Source of the DNA: Strigamia acuminata | Lineage: Eukaryota; Arthropoda; Chilopoda; Geophilomorpha; Linotaeniidae | DNA length: 64,000 bases | Assembly (NCBI GenBank): GCA_949358305.1 | Contig: OX442315.1 | Span: forward strand, 10,814,427-10,878,426 | Reading direction: 5' to 3' | In this document: positions 12,101-22,150 of the stretch, one piece after another | Layout: every line of letters starts with the position of its first letter | How positions within the stretch are numbered: the stretch's first letter is position 1 | Notes under the pieces: model-generated | What the model saw: only the letters and a program-made list of their open reading frames with translations | What the model was told of the DNA's origin: nothing | The model's database searches: none | Made by a program: the position numbers and the translations under genes

Positions 12101-12944
12101 ATTTAATGCGACATTCGCAAAAATGTTGCAAAGTTATGTTAATGAAGAACACACTGACTGGGACGAATTTCTTCCATTTCTCCTGTTTTCGTATAACACG
12201 GCCGTTCATGAAACAACAGGATATACACCACACTATTTACTTCGTGGATATGATGTGGATTTGACAGTAGATGTTAATTTGGACCTGCCACAGAAAGAAT
12301 TTACCTTAAGGACAGCAAAATTCATTCGAGCAGCCAGGAAAATTGCAAATGAGAGACTTGAAAAACAATCTGTAAAAAGTAAGAAAAGATTTGATGAAGA
12401 TAGAGTCAACAAAGAATTTGAACCAGGTGAATTGGTTTATCTGAAAACCATCAACAGAAAAGTTGGCTTGTCAGAGAAGCTTTTACCGCAATTTTCCGGC
12501 CCGTATGAAATTGTGCGAAGAACTGCACCTAATGACTATGAAATCATCAATTCTACAAGAAAGAAAAGTGATATAGTGAATGTAGAAAGGTTAAAGCCAT
12601 ATAAGGAACGAATTGAAGAAGAAATAGATGAAGTTCTGAAAGATATGCCAGAAAAGAAAGTAAAATTTGCTGAAAAAGTGAAAAAAATCAGTAAAAATGG
12701 TGAAATTGTGGTTGAAAACACAGAAAAACCAGTGAAAACAACAAGAATCAAGCCAAAGGAGCGTTATATAGATGATACGGAACAAATTTCATTGAAATCG
12801 CTATTTGAATCACAGCCCACGAACGAAAATGATAAAAACCAACTTAAAAATCCGCCACCAGATGGCGCAAACACAAAAAATGATGATTTCCGGTCGCGCA
12901 GACTCAGACCGTTGAAACGAAAAGATTATCGTCATGGCTACTAA
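9132..12944 (+). CDS. pol: Pol of gypsy element 1 (protease, RT, RNase H, integrase)
   Basis: The frame opens at 9132 and lies -1 to gag. The first ATG is 9219 (1,241 aa), but expression is more likely as Gag-Pol by frameshifting at 9138-9144. Counting from 9219: aspartic protease LDSGG near residue 20; RT with YLDDLIVFSK near 435; RNase H with SCDASAYGLGA near 583; integrase zinc finger (H...H...CQHC) near 793-835; and a DDE core with ID near 862, SDRGTEY near 923 and NGLTERF near 955. The C-terminal tail is Lys-rich. Order PR-RT-RH-IN is diagnostic of Ty3/gypsy. No break was seen, so the element could be active. Confidence 0.95.
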   Translation, partial: CIGKLEWPQRRNNKKKRRKRKLEIIELHAMDELLQIPVVLNGMEITGVLDSGGFRNIISEDLVRTLQLKYQPCPGVRLRVVDGSLIIPEGKTRITIDVGQQQHTIEVLIVNGFGRHLLLGDNFLRSAKCKLDYDQQKIFVGPKDEQQEVFPMSKNYTDVNYIARVLKPITIPALHECVVPIKIAKKVDDELFIEPLSGVIDRFGVICCKTLTKFRKGEGVLRVANPTKKTIYLGKNSAIAKAFYVIESGVLDENRVDQFDFSTAMANDNMTPSQQELMRQLLEKNSDRFAKTDNDLGRAHAIKHRIDTGDSPPIHLQPYRRSIKEKEIEDAETKKLLDQGVIRESESPWSAPVLLIKKRDGKWRFCVDWRRLNAVTKKMVYPLPRIDDTLDQLAGAKYFSMMDLIQGYHQVEIDEQDREKTAFTTSSGHYEFNVLGMGLCNSPAAFQKLMNKVLGNLLGKVCIAYLDDLIVFSKTFDQHLVDLEAVFQKLRTANLKVKLSKCTFATHTIRYLGHVVDAEGISPDPRNLDSVAKFPIPVNVKQLRGFLGLCSYYRKFIKSFADISKPLVNLTKKDEKFDWGPPHEKAFHTLRTALITVPVLAHPDFTQPFMISCDASAYGLGAILKQKVNNQERVIAYASRMMSTAEMNYTATEREMLAIIFAIEKFRPYLYGQKFQIITDHSALQWLKGVRNPNGRLARWALQLAEYDFEIFHKSGKKHTDADALSRIQEELSEEEIEKLPSLFLENLDLPVEQRKDPKLLDLITALENQEQLPRRRRRPLKQFVLQNKTLFRKKKLNSSLNMEDLLLVVPKQLQKDVLHEMHDGLLGAHLGLAKTWKRVRTRFFWTRIYKDVRNYVLSCQHCAKAKTMTTPAKGLMQPWSTVSKPFERIGIDTLGPFPLSRLGNKHVFVVTDYLSRNAIARPAAAATALEAAKTLLYEVILKEGSPREILSDRGTEYRNKMVEEVSNMFKSLHKTTSGYHPRTNGLTERFNATFAKMLQSYVNEEHTDWDEFLPFLLFSYNTAVHETTGYTPHYLLRGYDVDLTVDVNLDLPQKEFTLRTAKFIRAARKIANERLEKQSVKSKKRFDEDRVNKEFEPGELVYLKTINRKVGLSEKLLPQFSGPYEIVRRTAPNDYEIINSTRKKSDIVNVERLKPYKERIEEEIDEVLKDMPEKKVKFAEKVKKISKNGEIVVENTEKPVKTTRIKPKERYIDDTEQISLKSLFESQPTNENDKNQLKNPPPDGANTKNDDFRSRRLRPLKRKDYRHGY
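9138..9144 (+). promoter_or_regulatory. -1 ribosomal frameshift site, G_GGA_AAC
   Basis: In the gag frame the codons read TTG GGA AAC TAG, so the heptamer G GGA AAC is exactly in the X_XXY_YYZ register and the stop codon follows at once. The pol frame, one base back, is open from 9132. GGGAAAC is a known retroviral slippery sequence. I did not fold the downstream RNA to look for a pseudoknot. Confidence 0.8.
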
Positions 12945-14111
12945 AGTTCTTTGCAACGGTGAACGCAGATAATAGCGTGACCCGAAACAAAGTCTTCTAC
13001 GGATTATTTGTTGATAAATTGTGTTAAATTGTGTGTTAAAAGGTTTGTGTGCATGTTATGAATGTTTTTAGGTGATTTTAGAAATGAAGTGTGATGTTTT
13101 TAACGTCCTTATGAACGAATTTCGTGAAATAAAATTCACCGCCATTTTCCTCACTTGTGTCAAATATTAATTAGGTGAAGACATTCTAGACTAAATTTTA
13201 AATAGTTGAAGATTAAATTTAATAAAATATTGTTGTGAGATAAAATAATTTTAGAATATGAAAGGAATTAAGATAAACAATGGTGCGAATGGCTGGGAAT
13301 GTGAAAGGACCCATCGCAACCTTCGCCATCTGCACTGAATTTCATTGGGTTTATTAAATAGGATAAAAATTAGAAATAATCAAAAATTAATAGTAATGAC
13401 ACGAGTGTTCGAAGGATGCGATGAAAATAAATAATTGCGAATTTTGTTGAAAATGAATAAATTTGAATTGATTTTGACAAACTGTAAATATTTTGTGATG
13501 AAATTTTTTGATAAATTTAATGTAAATATTTCACGGCATAATTTTGATTGAATGTAAATAAGAGTTAATTGTTGTAAATAATTGAAATGTGTTGATGTTT
13601 TAACGGTATTGTTAATTTTAAAGAAAATTAGAGAAATTGGAAAAATATTTTTTGAATTTGTTTATTCCCACTTTGAAAATTGTTAAGAATTGTAATTGAT
13701 TATGAAAATGCTTGTTTGTAGTGTGAATGATTTTGAGTATTGTGCAAAAATATGAATTTTGATTTTGATAATTTAACTTTGACAAAAATTTTTCTTTTGA
13801 TTTATGTTTTTGTTGGATTTTTCAAACATGTAAAAATGAAAAAATGGAAAAGCAGAAATTGTATTAGTGATATTAAGTTAGTTTAAGTTGAATTATTTTA
13901 TGATTTAATTGGAATAGTAACATTGGAATAAAAGGGAGTAAAGTTAACTCCAGAATGATTTAAGTTTGTGTGATAATAATGAAACAACTGAGTGATAACT
14001 TATGAAGGGTAGAAGTAGCCGAACATTCCTTAAAGAATGTCCGATTTAAAAGACACCTGTCTGGTACCGAAATTTGTTTTTTGGGGTCCAAAACACAGCA
14101 AAAAAGGGAGT
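12945..14111. other. 3' untranslated region of gypsy element 1
   Basis: 1.17 kb of AT-rich sequence between pol and the 3' LTR with no substantial ORF. There is no envelope gene. The purine tract for plus-strand priming is at its right end (about 14098-14110). Confidence 0.7.
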
Positions 14112-14684
14112 TGTCACGTGTACGAACCGTGCCAATTGATGCGCGATTCGTAGCACGTAATTCGAATCATTATTAGGTTAAATGTTGCTAAATTTCGGCC
14201 ACAGATGGCGCTGACGGTTGGACTCCGTCATCGCCATGTGATGGACCGATCAATTCAATTATGGGGTTTATGGCAGATTTGCTATAAATAAGGAGCCCGC
14301 ACTAAGACAGCTCTCTAATCACTTTTGCTTTTCAGGAACTAGAGAGTCTGATGTCGCCTCAATAAAGAGCGCGGCTGATGACTATAAAACCAATTTGATT
14401 GCATTACATTTAGATTATCACACAGTTGTTTTATAACCCAATTAATAAAGGTTGTACATTTGATAAATGTAAAATGATAGTTTATCCAAATAACATTCTG
14501 ACCTGTTTGAGAATAAATGTAACTGAATTTAAAAGGGATCGAACAAACTCTGTTTGTCCGGTCAAATAAATCTGAATTGAATTTAAAGCATAAATGAATC
14601 TCATTCCTTCCTTTTCACACTCATTAAAACCCCAATTAAACACAGTTGCGTGGAAACCTGATCAGGCCCGGAATCCACGTAACA
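14112..14684 (+). repeat. 3' LTR of gypsy element 1
   Basis: 573 bp, identical by eye to the 5' LTR. It is followed by the ATAT target duplication at 14685-14688, after which the gene 1 promoter sequence resumes (AGCTCTTTTAGTGGCG). Confidence 0.95.
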
Positions 14685-14768
14685 ATATAGCTCTTTTAGT
14701 GGCGTGTTGTTTTGAAAATTCAAAATAGGTATTTTATTACTTTGTCAGTGAATTAAGTGTCAATCGAC

Positions 14769-14782
14769 GTAACTATGGAAAC
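14769..14782 (+). promoter_or_regulatory. X-box (RFX site) of gene 1, displaced by the gypsy insertion
   Basis: GTAACTATGGAAAC fits the published nematode X-box consensus GTHNYYATRRNAAC at every position. It lies in a block conserved upstream of genes 1, 3 and 4. With the gypsy element and one target duplication removed, it would be about 280 bp from the gene 1 ATG; now it is about 8.75 kb away. RFX factors drive genes of ciliated sensory neurons in animals. Binding is inferred, not shown. Confidence 0.6.
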
Positions 14783-14789
14783 AATGATT

Positions 14790-15650
14790 GACAATTCATA
14801 ACAAAACTATTTTATTGAATTAAGAAATGAGAAAATTTTGAAAATTATGATAAAACCTAATACCACACAAATACTTATTGATTTAATCGAGGTAAATTAT
14901 TGTGTAATGGTTTTCATTACGTACTTTAAAAAAAGAAAACTTGTTATATTTGAATGAAACATAATTATTATGACACTTAAGTGTGAGAGTAATGAAGAAA
15001 AAATATTAGATTATGTTTTATTTAAATAAATGACTAATATGGTAATGCTTCAATCCCACAAAGCCCCAAAGTCACGATTAATACAATGCACGAGTCATAA
15101 GTACCGATATACTTGTACACAACGATTACAATTTTGTGCAGAAAGATAGCCAACTCGAAATGCCAATTTTTGTCCGCTTTCGTTTAGAGGGCAAATTCAA
15201 GCTGGTGTTTGGTCCGAGTTGATCCTAATCTAATCAGGATGGATCTGGAGGTGTATTCCCGGGCCGCTGTACTGGGGCCAATATTCATCGGCGCGACATA
15301 GCTCTTGCCCTTACTATTCATATGGGTATTGTTATGGATATTGGTATGGATATTGTTGCTATTTGTAGTGTTGAATGAATAAACATTTTCCCTACAGTAG
15401 GGGCACCTTGGAATCCTACTCTCAGTTTGCGCAGTGGCCATGACACGGTAGCTGCAGACCACTGGTGGTCAAACATGGACAAACATTTATTTATATTTAC
15501 TTTATTTTAGCATTATTAGGCCTAATAATAGGGTTAATACTGCTAAATAACAACTGGAATTAGAAAATCGCCTGCGCAGAATGGGATGTGCAGTACGAAT
15601 TTAGCATCAAGATGCCGTGCGCGAACTGTAGTTCCTACGAGATGACACTG
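14790..15650. other. Upstream flank of gene 1, no gene recognised
   Basis: After the promoter block the sequence is AT-rich to about 15000. A more GC-balanced stretch at 15180-15470 has a 92-codon minus-strand frame containing CPYCRENV, but it has no paralogue in the window and no family that I recognise, so I do not call it a gene. Confidence 0.4.
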
Positions 15651-15657
15651 CGACTGC

Positions 15658-15870
15658 CCTTTGTTTTTATTTTTGTTTTGTCGATTTCTGTTTTTATTTA
15701 TTCTAGTCTTGCTGTTTGTCTTGCCTAATGCAGAGAAAGAGGTAGTTCTACGTCAAAGAATGAATCTAGTCAATTTATTTAAACATTCTATTAAAGCAAC
15801 TTTACACAATCTTTGTTGTTTAACTAAAAAATGGCAATACAAAATGTTAATTAAGACGGTATCCCATCAC
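15658..15870. repeat. Duplication-unit segment (left edge of unit 2)
   Basis: The motif order TTGTTTTGTCGATTTC, AGAGAAAGAGGTAGTTCTACG, then CAACTTTACACAATCTTTGTTG is repeated, with divergence, at 190-345 and at about 33210-33280 plus 33845-33960. It marks the same position relative to the satellite and the channel gene in each unit, and so belongs to the duplicated block rather than to a gene. Confidence 0.65.
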
Positions 15871-16207
15871 TTCCTCGAATTTCATTCCTTCGAAAATTCG
15901 AAATGTCGGGTTGTTTCTTCGACATTTTTAACTTCGAATCTAAATTCTAAGGACCATTTTCAAGGGGACTATTTCTCCCATGTTCATTTCTTCGAATGGT
16001 TCACTTCTGCGACAATCGGTTCTCGAATGGTTTACTTCTCCGACAATCGGTTCCCGAATGGCTCATTTTATCAAAATTCCAATTTTGCACTGAAACTTAG
16101 AATAAACGTCGAACAGTTACGTCACATAAATGTGTCGCCTTATAGGCACTACAATTGCAGCTGTTTCTGCATTTCAGTATAAACAGCTGCGGCTACAGCA
16201 ACGGGCA

Positions 16208-17130
16208 TACAATGGCAATTACTATGGAAAAGACCATAAGAGGAAATCCCAAACTTTGTCTGGATGGTTATGCATATGTCATTGACAAGAGAAGAGAAGG
16301 TCTGATTTACTAGAAATGTGATTTATTCCAAAAGCCAAGCGCTAGACGAATTAGAATAAATAACGACATAATCCAACCACACCCTATCCAGCCAGCATAT
16401 GCACACAGCCACTTGCTAAATCCAGAAAGCACATGTGTCGTCCACCTTACACAGGCCATGAAGGATCGGGCAGTGCTGACTAGTGAAAACCTATCAGTAA
16501 TTGTACAGGCCACTCTGGACACAGAAAATCGTCATATGAAAAACTGATGTACAAGTCGGAGTGCACTTACACAAGTGGTCAAGCGTGCTCGCTGCAAAGA
16601 GCTACCAAAGGAGCCTGCTAAATTGGACCCACTGGGATGGGATGCCTTTGAGCCGTTCTCCAGTAATTTAGAGGGTAAACAATTTTTATATCACAACAAT
16701 TTTTCTACCACAAATTACGGAGCAAAGATGCTATTGTTTATGACAGAGGAGAACTTGATACATTTAAGCGAGTGTGTGTGTTCTTGCTGATGGAACTTTT
16801 CGGACTGCCCAGCTTCTTTGTCCAATTGTACACACTCCATTGTCAAGTAGGCGTATCAGACGTAACCAAACGAGTTCTGTCAATTGTGTACTGTTTGATG
16901 GAACGCAGAGTAAAGGCGGCATACATCATGATGGTTTCAAAGGTTAAAGCTCTGATTGAGGAGTTGATTGAAGAAGAATTTTATCAGCGATTTCTAGGTA
17001 GGTGCACTGAATGCTGTGCAAGAAGTTTTCCCGGACACAATCCTGCACGGATGCTACTTCCATTTGACACAGTGTGTTTACCGACGGGTGTAACACTAAC
17101 ATCTCGATGCCCTGTAAGTGGCAGATGATG
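16208..17130 (+). pseudogene. Decayed FLYWCH zinc finger-MULE transposase
   Basis: Broken into several frames. Around 16232-16315 one frame reads RGNPKLCLDGYAYV then DKRREGLIY, a stop (TAG) where Trp is expected, then KC: a FLYWCH finger. The frame at 16575-16790 carries GAKMLLFMTEENLIHLSE. The next, 16772-17128, has FVQLYTLHCQVGV and VLSIVYCLMERR. Another frame at 17000-17090 reads ALNAVQEVFPDTILHGCYFH, the Mutator-like transposase motif ending GCxFH. Together this is the usual FLYWCH-MULE layout with at least three frameshifts and a stop, so it is inactive. Terminal repeats were not found. Confidence 0.72.
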
Positions 17131-17199
17131 ATTTTCCTAGTAACCCAGCTGTCTGCTCTTGCATTCTTGCCTACGAACAAAATAGTGTCGATTAAGACA

Positions 17200-18170
17200 G
17201 TTTGAATAAGATAATCGAGAGTAAACCTTTTTTTTGCTTTTCATCCTTTAACAAGTAAACCAAAAAAACTACGTTTTTGAAAAAGGCTTTTATGCCTGTA
17301 TCCCTGCGAAATTTGAATCCATACAAAATTTGCCAAATGACAAATCGTTTTTTAGCAAATAAAAAAAAATGTAGCTCAGATCAAAAAGTTATCAGCACCA
17401 TTTGAAAGAGCGGCAAATTCTGCACAGGAAACATATTTCTAATTTTTTAAACCGTTCATTTTTCATATTTTTTGTTTTTGTGGTCAAATTCAAATTTCTT
17501 ACTAAATTGACCATGCGGTCGCTGGCTACGATCGTAAAAAAACGTACTTTTTTTCTACCGAATTGAAAAAAGAAAGATACAGGCTTGTGCAGAATGCAAT
17601 TTCCAATCAAATGAGCGTGGTTTCAGGATTTTTAAATCTTTTTTTAGTGCCGAAAACATCAAAATTCGTATCGGGCGAACATTAAAGAACACGGGTTCCG
17701 CCAGGTGGCGCCCCGGTATGCTTACAGTTTGCTGTAAATCAGAGTTTTCAGCATTCGTACTTCCAGTCCACAGCGTTTAAAAATGAGCGTTTTGTTTCTT
17801 TTATTGTATTATAATGTGTGAAATGACCTGTTCTAGGGCTTGACGTCGGCCAAAATTTAATTTTTTGTTATGCCGAATTTATTTTTGGAAAAAACACCCA
17901 AAATTAGACAAACCGGAAGTTGAAACACACAGACAAACATTCAAGTCAAGTTAAATAAAAGCCTTTAAAAAAAAACTTTTAACACTCCTTACACCAATGT
18001 TTTAAAATTGCAGGGCCGATTTTTGGTGAATCACAACAACAATGTGCTTCTATTTTTTCACTTGTAGAGGAGAAGTTGTTGATCAGGAAATAAATAAATA
18101 AATAAATAAGTTGGAAGTAAGGAAAATCAGAAGATAAAAAACAGTTTTGCTTACGAGACAACTTTTTGGA
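17200..18170. other. Spacer before the second satellite, no gene recognised
   Basis: It starts with the duplicated motif GAATAAGATAATCGAGAGTAAACC (also near 368 and 33965). The rest is AT-rich with no convincing ORF. A short run of AATA units is present near 18088-18108. Confidence 0.5.
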
Positions 18171-18175
18171 AAAAC

Positions 18176-18842
18176 CACACATTTTTGCTAATAACTACAT
18201 ATTTTTGCTAAAACTACATATTTTTGCTAAAAAGCACACATTTTAGCTAAAAACTACATATTTTAGCTAAAAACTACATATTTTTGCTAAAACAACATAT
18301 TTTTGCTAAAAACTACATATTTTAGCTAAAACTACATATTTTTGCTAAAAAGCACATATTTTTGCTCAAAACTACATATTTTTGCTAAAAAGCACATATT
18401 TTTGCTCAAAACTACATATTTTTGCTCAAAACTACATATTTTTGCTAAAAACTCCATATTTTTGCTAAAACTACATATTTTTGCTAAAAAGCACACATTT
18501 TAGCTAAAAACTACATATTTTAGCTAAAAACTCCATATTTTTGCTAAAACTACATATTTTTGCTAAAAACTACATATTTTTGCTAAAAACTACATATTTT
18601 TGCTAAAAGCTACACAATTTTGCTAAAAACTACACATTTTTGCTAAAAACTACACATTTTTGCTAAAAACTACACATTTTTGCTAAAAACTACACATTTT
18701 TGTTAAAAAGTACACATTTTTGCTAAAAACTACACATTTTTGCTAAAAACTACACATTATTGTTAAAAACTACACATTTTTGCTAAATACTATACATTTT
18801 TGCTAAAAACTATATATTTTTTTTAAAATATTTTTGCTAAAA
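18176..18842. repeat. 20-bp tandem satellite downstream of gene 2
   Basis: Array of ACTACATATTTTTGCTAAAA and near variants (some units with GCACAC in place of CTACAT). It is the same satellite as at 1756-2862, in the same position relative to the channel gene. Higher-order repetition is visible: blocks of two or three units with the same variants recur. Confidence 0.9.
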
Positions 18843-18930
18843 AGTGCTTTAATTGAAAAAAAGTGCTTTAATTGAGTAAAAATGCTTTAAATGAGTTAAA
18901 GTGCTTTAATTGAGAAAATGTACGATTTCT
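18838..18930. repeat. Short TTTAATTGAGAAAAAGTGC array at gene 2
   Basis: About four to five units of GTGCTTTAATTGAGAAAAA type between the satellite and exon 8 of gene 2. Same order as in units 1, 3 and 4, but a shorter array. Confidence 0.75.
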
Positions 18931-18973
18931 GGATATAAACTGCTTTAAATTCAACAAAATTTTTTAAAAATTT

Positions 18974-21469
18974 TCAATATTTTGTTACGGGAGTAGCAAA
19001 ATTCTTTTTGGTGTGGATATGTTTGAAAGAGTACACAACCATTGACCCCCCAAGTTGGAACATTGTAGGGATGCTTAATCCTAAGAAGAGACCCAAATTT
19101 CCACCAACATCGCACATTAAAGATATGAAACTGTAAATGTAAGTTTCAGCAACTTCTTCAATCACATTGTCAGCAAAGTAGATGAACAACAACGATTTAT
19201 TTGATTGCTTGATCATGTTGAAATGATCAGCGTACAAAACTTCGTCGCATACTTTAGGGCAACTGCATTGTTTTGAATAATCAAAAGAGATGACCAATTT
19301 CAACAGGGCGTTGTAGGCGTTTAATGAATCCTCTTTATTTGTGCACATTGGTACTTCCGACTGAGTAGTCAAAGGCAATCTGTGGATTTAAAGCAATAAT
19401 TACAAGCTGACTGAAATTATTCGCTATTTCATACCTGCATTGACCATTTTCTTTCAGAGCAGCCTCCAAGCAGTTCCGTTCACACTCGTTTACAACTTTA
19501 TATGTATCGCATCGTCTTTGGGCTTTATTCAAAATCTTGAACTACAATTGAATGTCATCATTAGATAACTATGAATGAATTTACTTGTAAAACTAACTCT
19601 TTTAGCAGATAAGCCATATACTAGTTTAGTCAACGGCATCTGGGGTTTGCTTTCTCGTGACACTTTGTAGGTGACAATATCATCATCGTGGTGTATCATA
19701 AACTATTAAGACAAAATGCGTGGAAACGTTAATTGAATATTTTACAGAGCAGCCATTTGAAATATCGTTTAGATTGAACCAGTTTTTAATAGAACATTTT
19801 TAAAACTCCAAATTGATTTTTTTTTTAGTTTAAATGACTGTAATTTAAAAAAATCTATTTTACTGGTTAAAGGATTAGAAACTAGACTACCGTAAATACT
19901 CTTTAATTGTGGGTTGCGTATAAAAAGCGGACTCCATTACAACGTGGGTTTACATTGAATTCAATATCCAAATTGATCAAAACGTTTAAATTAAACATAA
20001 ATTGAACAAACAGCTAAATTGTCGTCCTTGAATACAAGTCGCTCTCGAGTAGAAGCCTGGGTTAATATTCGAAGAAGGTCGAATTAAATGTCGCCGTCGT
20101 ATACAAGTTGTGGCAAAAAAAGTGCATTTGCAATTATAAGCCGCTACTTTAATTCGAAGAAACACGGTATCTAAATTAAACAAATCGACTATAATAAATA
20201 TCTATTGTGCGGTAAAATTGGATTTAAAAATACTTGCGCCCTATTAGAGTATTTACGGTAAAAGACATGGATTGACAGCTAGTAGATGAATGCTCTGTAG
20301 TGTAGACCATACACACTGCACACAGAACTGCCTGCTTGATTTTTCCAATAGGTTTGGCGCCTCTCTTTAGACTGGACAGTTTTTGGCAAGCTTGTTTTGT
20401 GTATGAACTAACTAACAAACTTCACCCAAATTGATGACTTATACCAAGGCAATTTTATTTTTTTGGCAAAGTTCCAAATTAGTGTTGAACTTGAACAGCA
20501 ATGCGTAATCAGCTTTTTCAAATCGAACAAGGTCTTCTGTAAATTATTTTAAATACAAAATTAATTTAGAGCTAAAAAAATTTAAATTGTTCAACTTGCT
20601 AAAGGAATAAGTGTGGCATGTGCCAAGCACAGTTTTGGCTTTTTGTCGAGAATAGAAAGGTGTCGGATGTGTACCAAATGGAGGGACTGCTCTAACATTT
20701 TCGGATTCCTGAAAAAAAATTAGTTGCATTCTATTCAAAATTCAATTCTTTTTAATTTTACTTACTTTATGTTTTTTAACGTCTGGGTACATCAATGTTC
20801 CTTCTACTGACAAGCGATCCCATATGGTAGAAATTGTTGTGGTACCATTGATCAAACTAAAAGGGTGAACGTGGCAAAAATTTGCATTTCCAGTTTCCTT
20901 CGCTTTTTGCTTTCGCAACTCAACCAAAGGAACGTGGTTTTGGTTGCCAGCGCATACAGTTACGGATGGGAACTTGACGGATGAATTGCGTACCAAACTG
21001 ACTCTCGTGTCAGTGGGATGGGATAAAAAGAAGCTTATTCGATCGTAAATTTGATACGTACATGTGAGAGCGCTGAAAGCGATAACTAGAAACCACAGGA
21101 AATTGTAAACGAAGCCTTTCTTAAATTGTATGTTTGGTACTGTATTGTTGAAAGCTGGCACTTGATCTCGTTTTCTGTTCTTGTTGTTAACAAAGACTTT
21201 GATTTTGCCATTTCTGTTAGCATATCCTGGAAAGAATTTAAAAATTAACCGCATTTAGAACACAGCTTATGGTACTAGCTGCATTCAAAAACTCTAAAAC
21301 GCCTGTTACACTCGTTTCGTGTCTGTACATGCGACGTTATTCCCATGTTATTCAATGGGAATGACGTCACACGTACAGACACGAGACGGGTTTTAGAGGC
21401 GTTTTAGAGTTTTTGAATGCAGCTAGTGTTTCTCAACTACATACGTTTGATTTGCTGTAATCTTTTCAT
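18974..21469 (-). CDS. DEG/ENaC-family cation channel, gene 2
   Basis: Same family and layout as gene 1. Exon model: 21445-21469 (ATG at 21469), 20766-21226, 20600-20708, 20445-20536, 19598-19702, 19435-19541 and 18974-19379. The exon 5 equivalent (ending at 19746) has one extra base and an in-frame TAA after GVLKMFY, so I leave it out; without it the product is 434 aa with all phases intact. GLFLGLS and LPLTTQSEVP are present. Intron 1 carries a 154-bp fold-back element and intron 4 a MITE. The conserved promoter block and X-box seen at genes 1, 3 and 4 are missing upstream of 21550. It is either a working short isoform or a young pseudogene. Confidence 0.7.
19888..20260. repeat. MITE-like TIR element in intron 4 of gene 2
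   Basis: The ends are TACCGTAAATACTCT and its inverse AGAGTATTTACGGTA. The same element occupies the same intron position in gene 4 (41433-41890) and part of it is in gene 3 (about 29026-29130), so the insertion predates the gene duplications. It contains a second, nested repeat with CTTTAATTCGAAGAAACACGG near 20148-20168. Confidence 0.6.
21274..21427. repeat. 154-bp fold-back MITE in intron 1 of gene 2
   Basis: Nearly perfect inverted repeat: ACTAGCTGCATTCAAAAACT at the left and its reverse complement at the right, continued inward through AAAACGCCT and then through CGTGTCTGTAC / GTACAGACACG. Genes 1 and 3 lack it at the same place, so it inserted after the duplication. It would fold into one long hairpin if transcribed. 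Confidence 0.8.
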
Positions 21470-21899
21470 TTTATTGAAGTACGATGTAACAGGAATAGTA
21501 ATTGCCCAAGGACTTCTGAAAAAAGAAGAAATTGATATTTGATATTTAGCTGGAATTAAATCATTTGAAAAGGATTGCAGAATCTATAGGCAGTGTGTAA
21601 AAAAATTATTCAGCCTATCACTAGTTACTCACTTCAATCAGACATAACTCAAAAACAGATTAATGGACAGAAATAAAATTTTGCAGATTGATAGTTCTTT
21701 TATCCAGCTATAATTTAAAAAAAATACATTACAATTTTGTAAATGAGATTTTTCAAATTTGAGGCAGAATTTTGGCTCAATGGTGGTCCGAATCGCACCA
21801 AAACTTAATCATACGGCAATGCAAAACTGACATCAAAATTAACCAAAACATGGAATGCTTATTACCATCAGGTAAAAATATCAGATGACAGCTCTGTAA

Positions 21900-22150
21900 A
21901 AGTCTTGTTTTAAACATTACAATTAAGTTTCATGAATACTATTTCAATGGTTTCTTCAGTCTTGTTTGTTAATTACATGTCAGCAGTTTGGTCTCAAGAA
22001 CTGCTATTTGAAAAATATAAATTCTCGTTTTAAACATTATAATTCTTTTCCGCTGTTGGGAGTGACAGAACACTGAGGAAATGAACTACAATTATCATGT
22101 AGAATGGTTTCTTCAGGCTTGTTTGGTTAATCACATGTCAGCAGTAAGAT
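21900..22150. repeat. Two-copy direct repeat upstream of gene 2
   Basis: The block TTTTAAACATTACAATT ... GGTTTCTTCAGTCTTG ... ACATGTCAGCAG at about 21908-21986 recurs with substitutions at about 22029-22146. Non-coding local duplication. The rest of 21500-23180 shows poly-T/poly-A runs and no gene. Confidence 0.55.

Larger units (their letters stand above)
6216..14684 (+). mobile_element. Ty3/gypsy LTR retrotransposon 1, complete
   Basis: An 8,469-bp element with two 573-bp LTRs (6216-6788 and 14112-14684), 5'-TG...CA-3', that look identical by eye. It is flanked by the 4-bp duplication ATAT (6212-6215 and 14685-14688). A candidate primer-binding site starts TGGTGGAGGTGCGG at 6791, and a purine tract (AAAAAAGGGAG) ends at 14110 next to the 3' LTR. 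Gag and pol are both open. The equivalent promoter of gene 3 (about 31480) and of the orphan fragment (about 32695) lack the insert and give the empty site. Identical LTRs imply a recent insertion. Confidence 0.95.

Noticed and set aside
15661-16182. 173-codon plus-strand frame as a membrane protein
   Set aside because: The hydrophobic start comes from poly-T-rich sequence that recurs, with frame changes, in other duplication units, so it is not conserved as protein.
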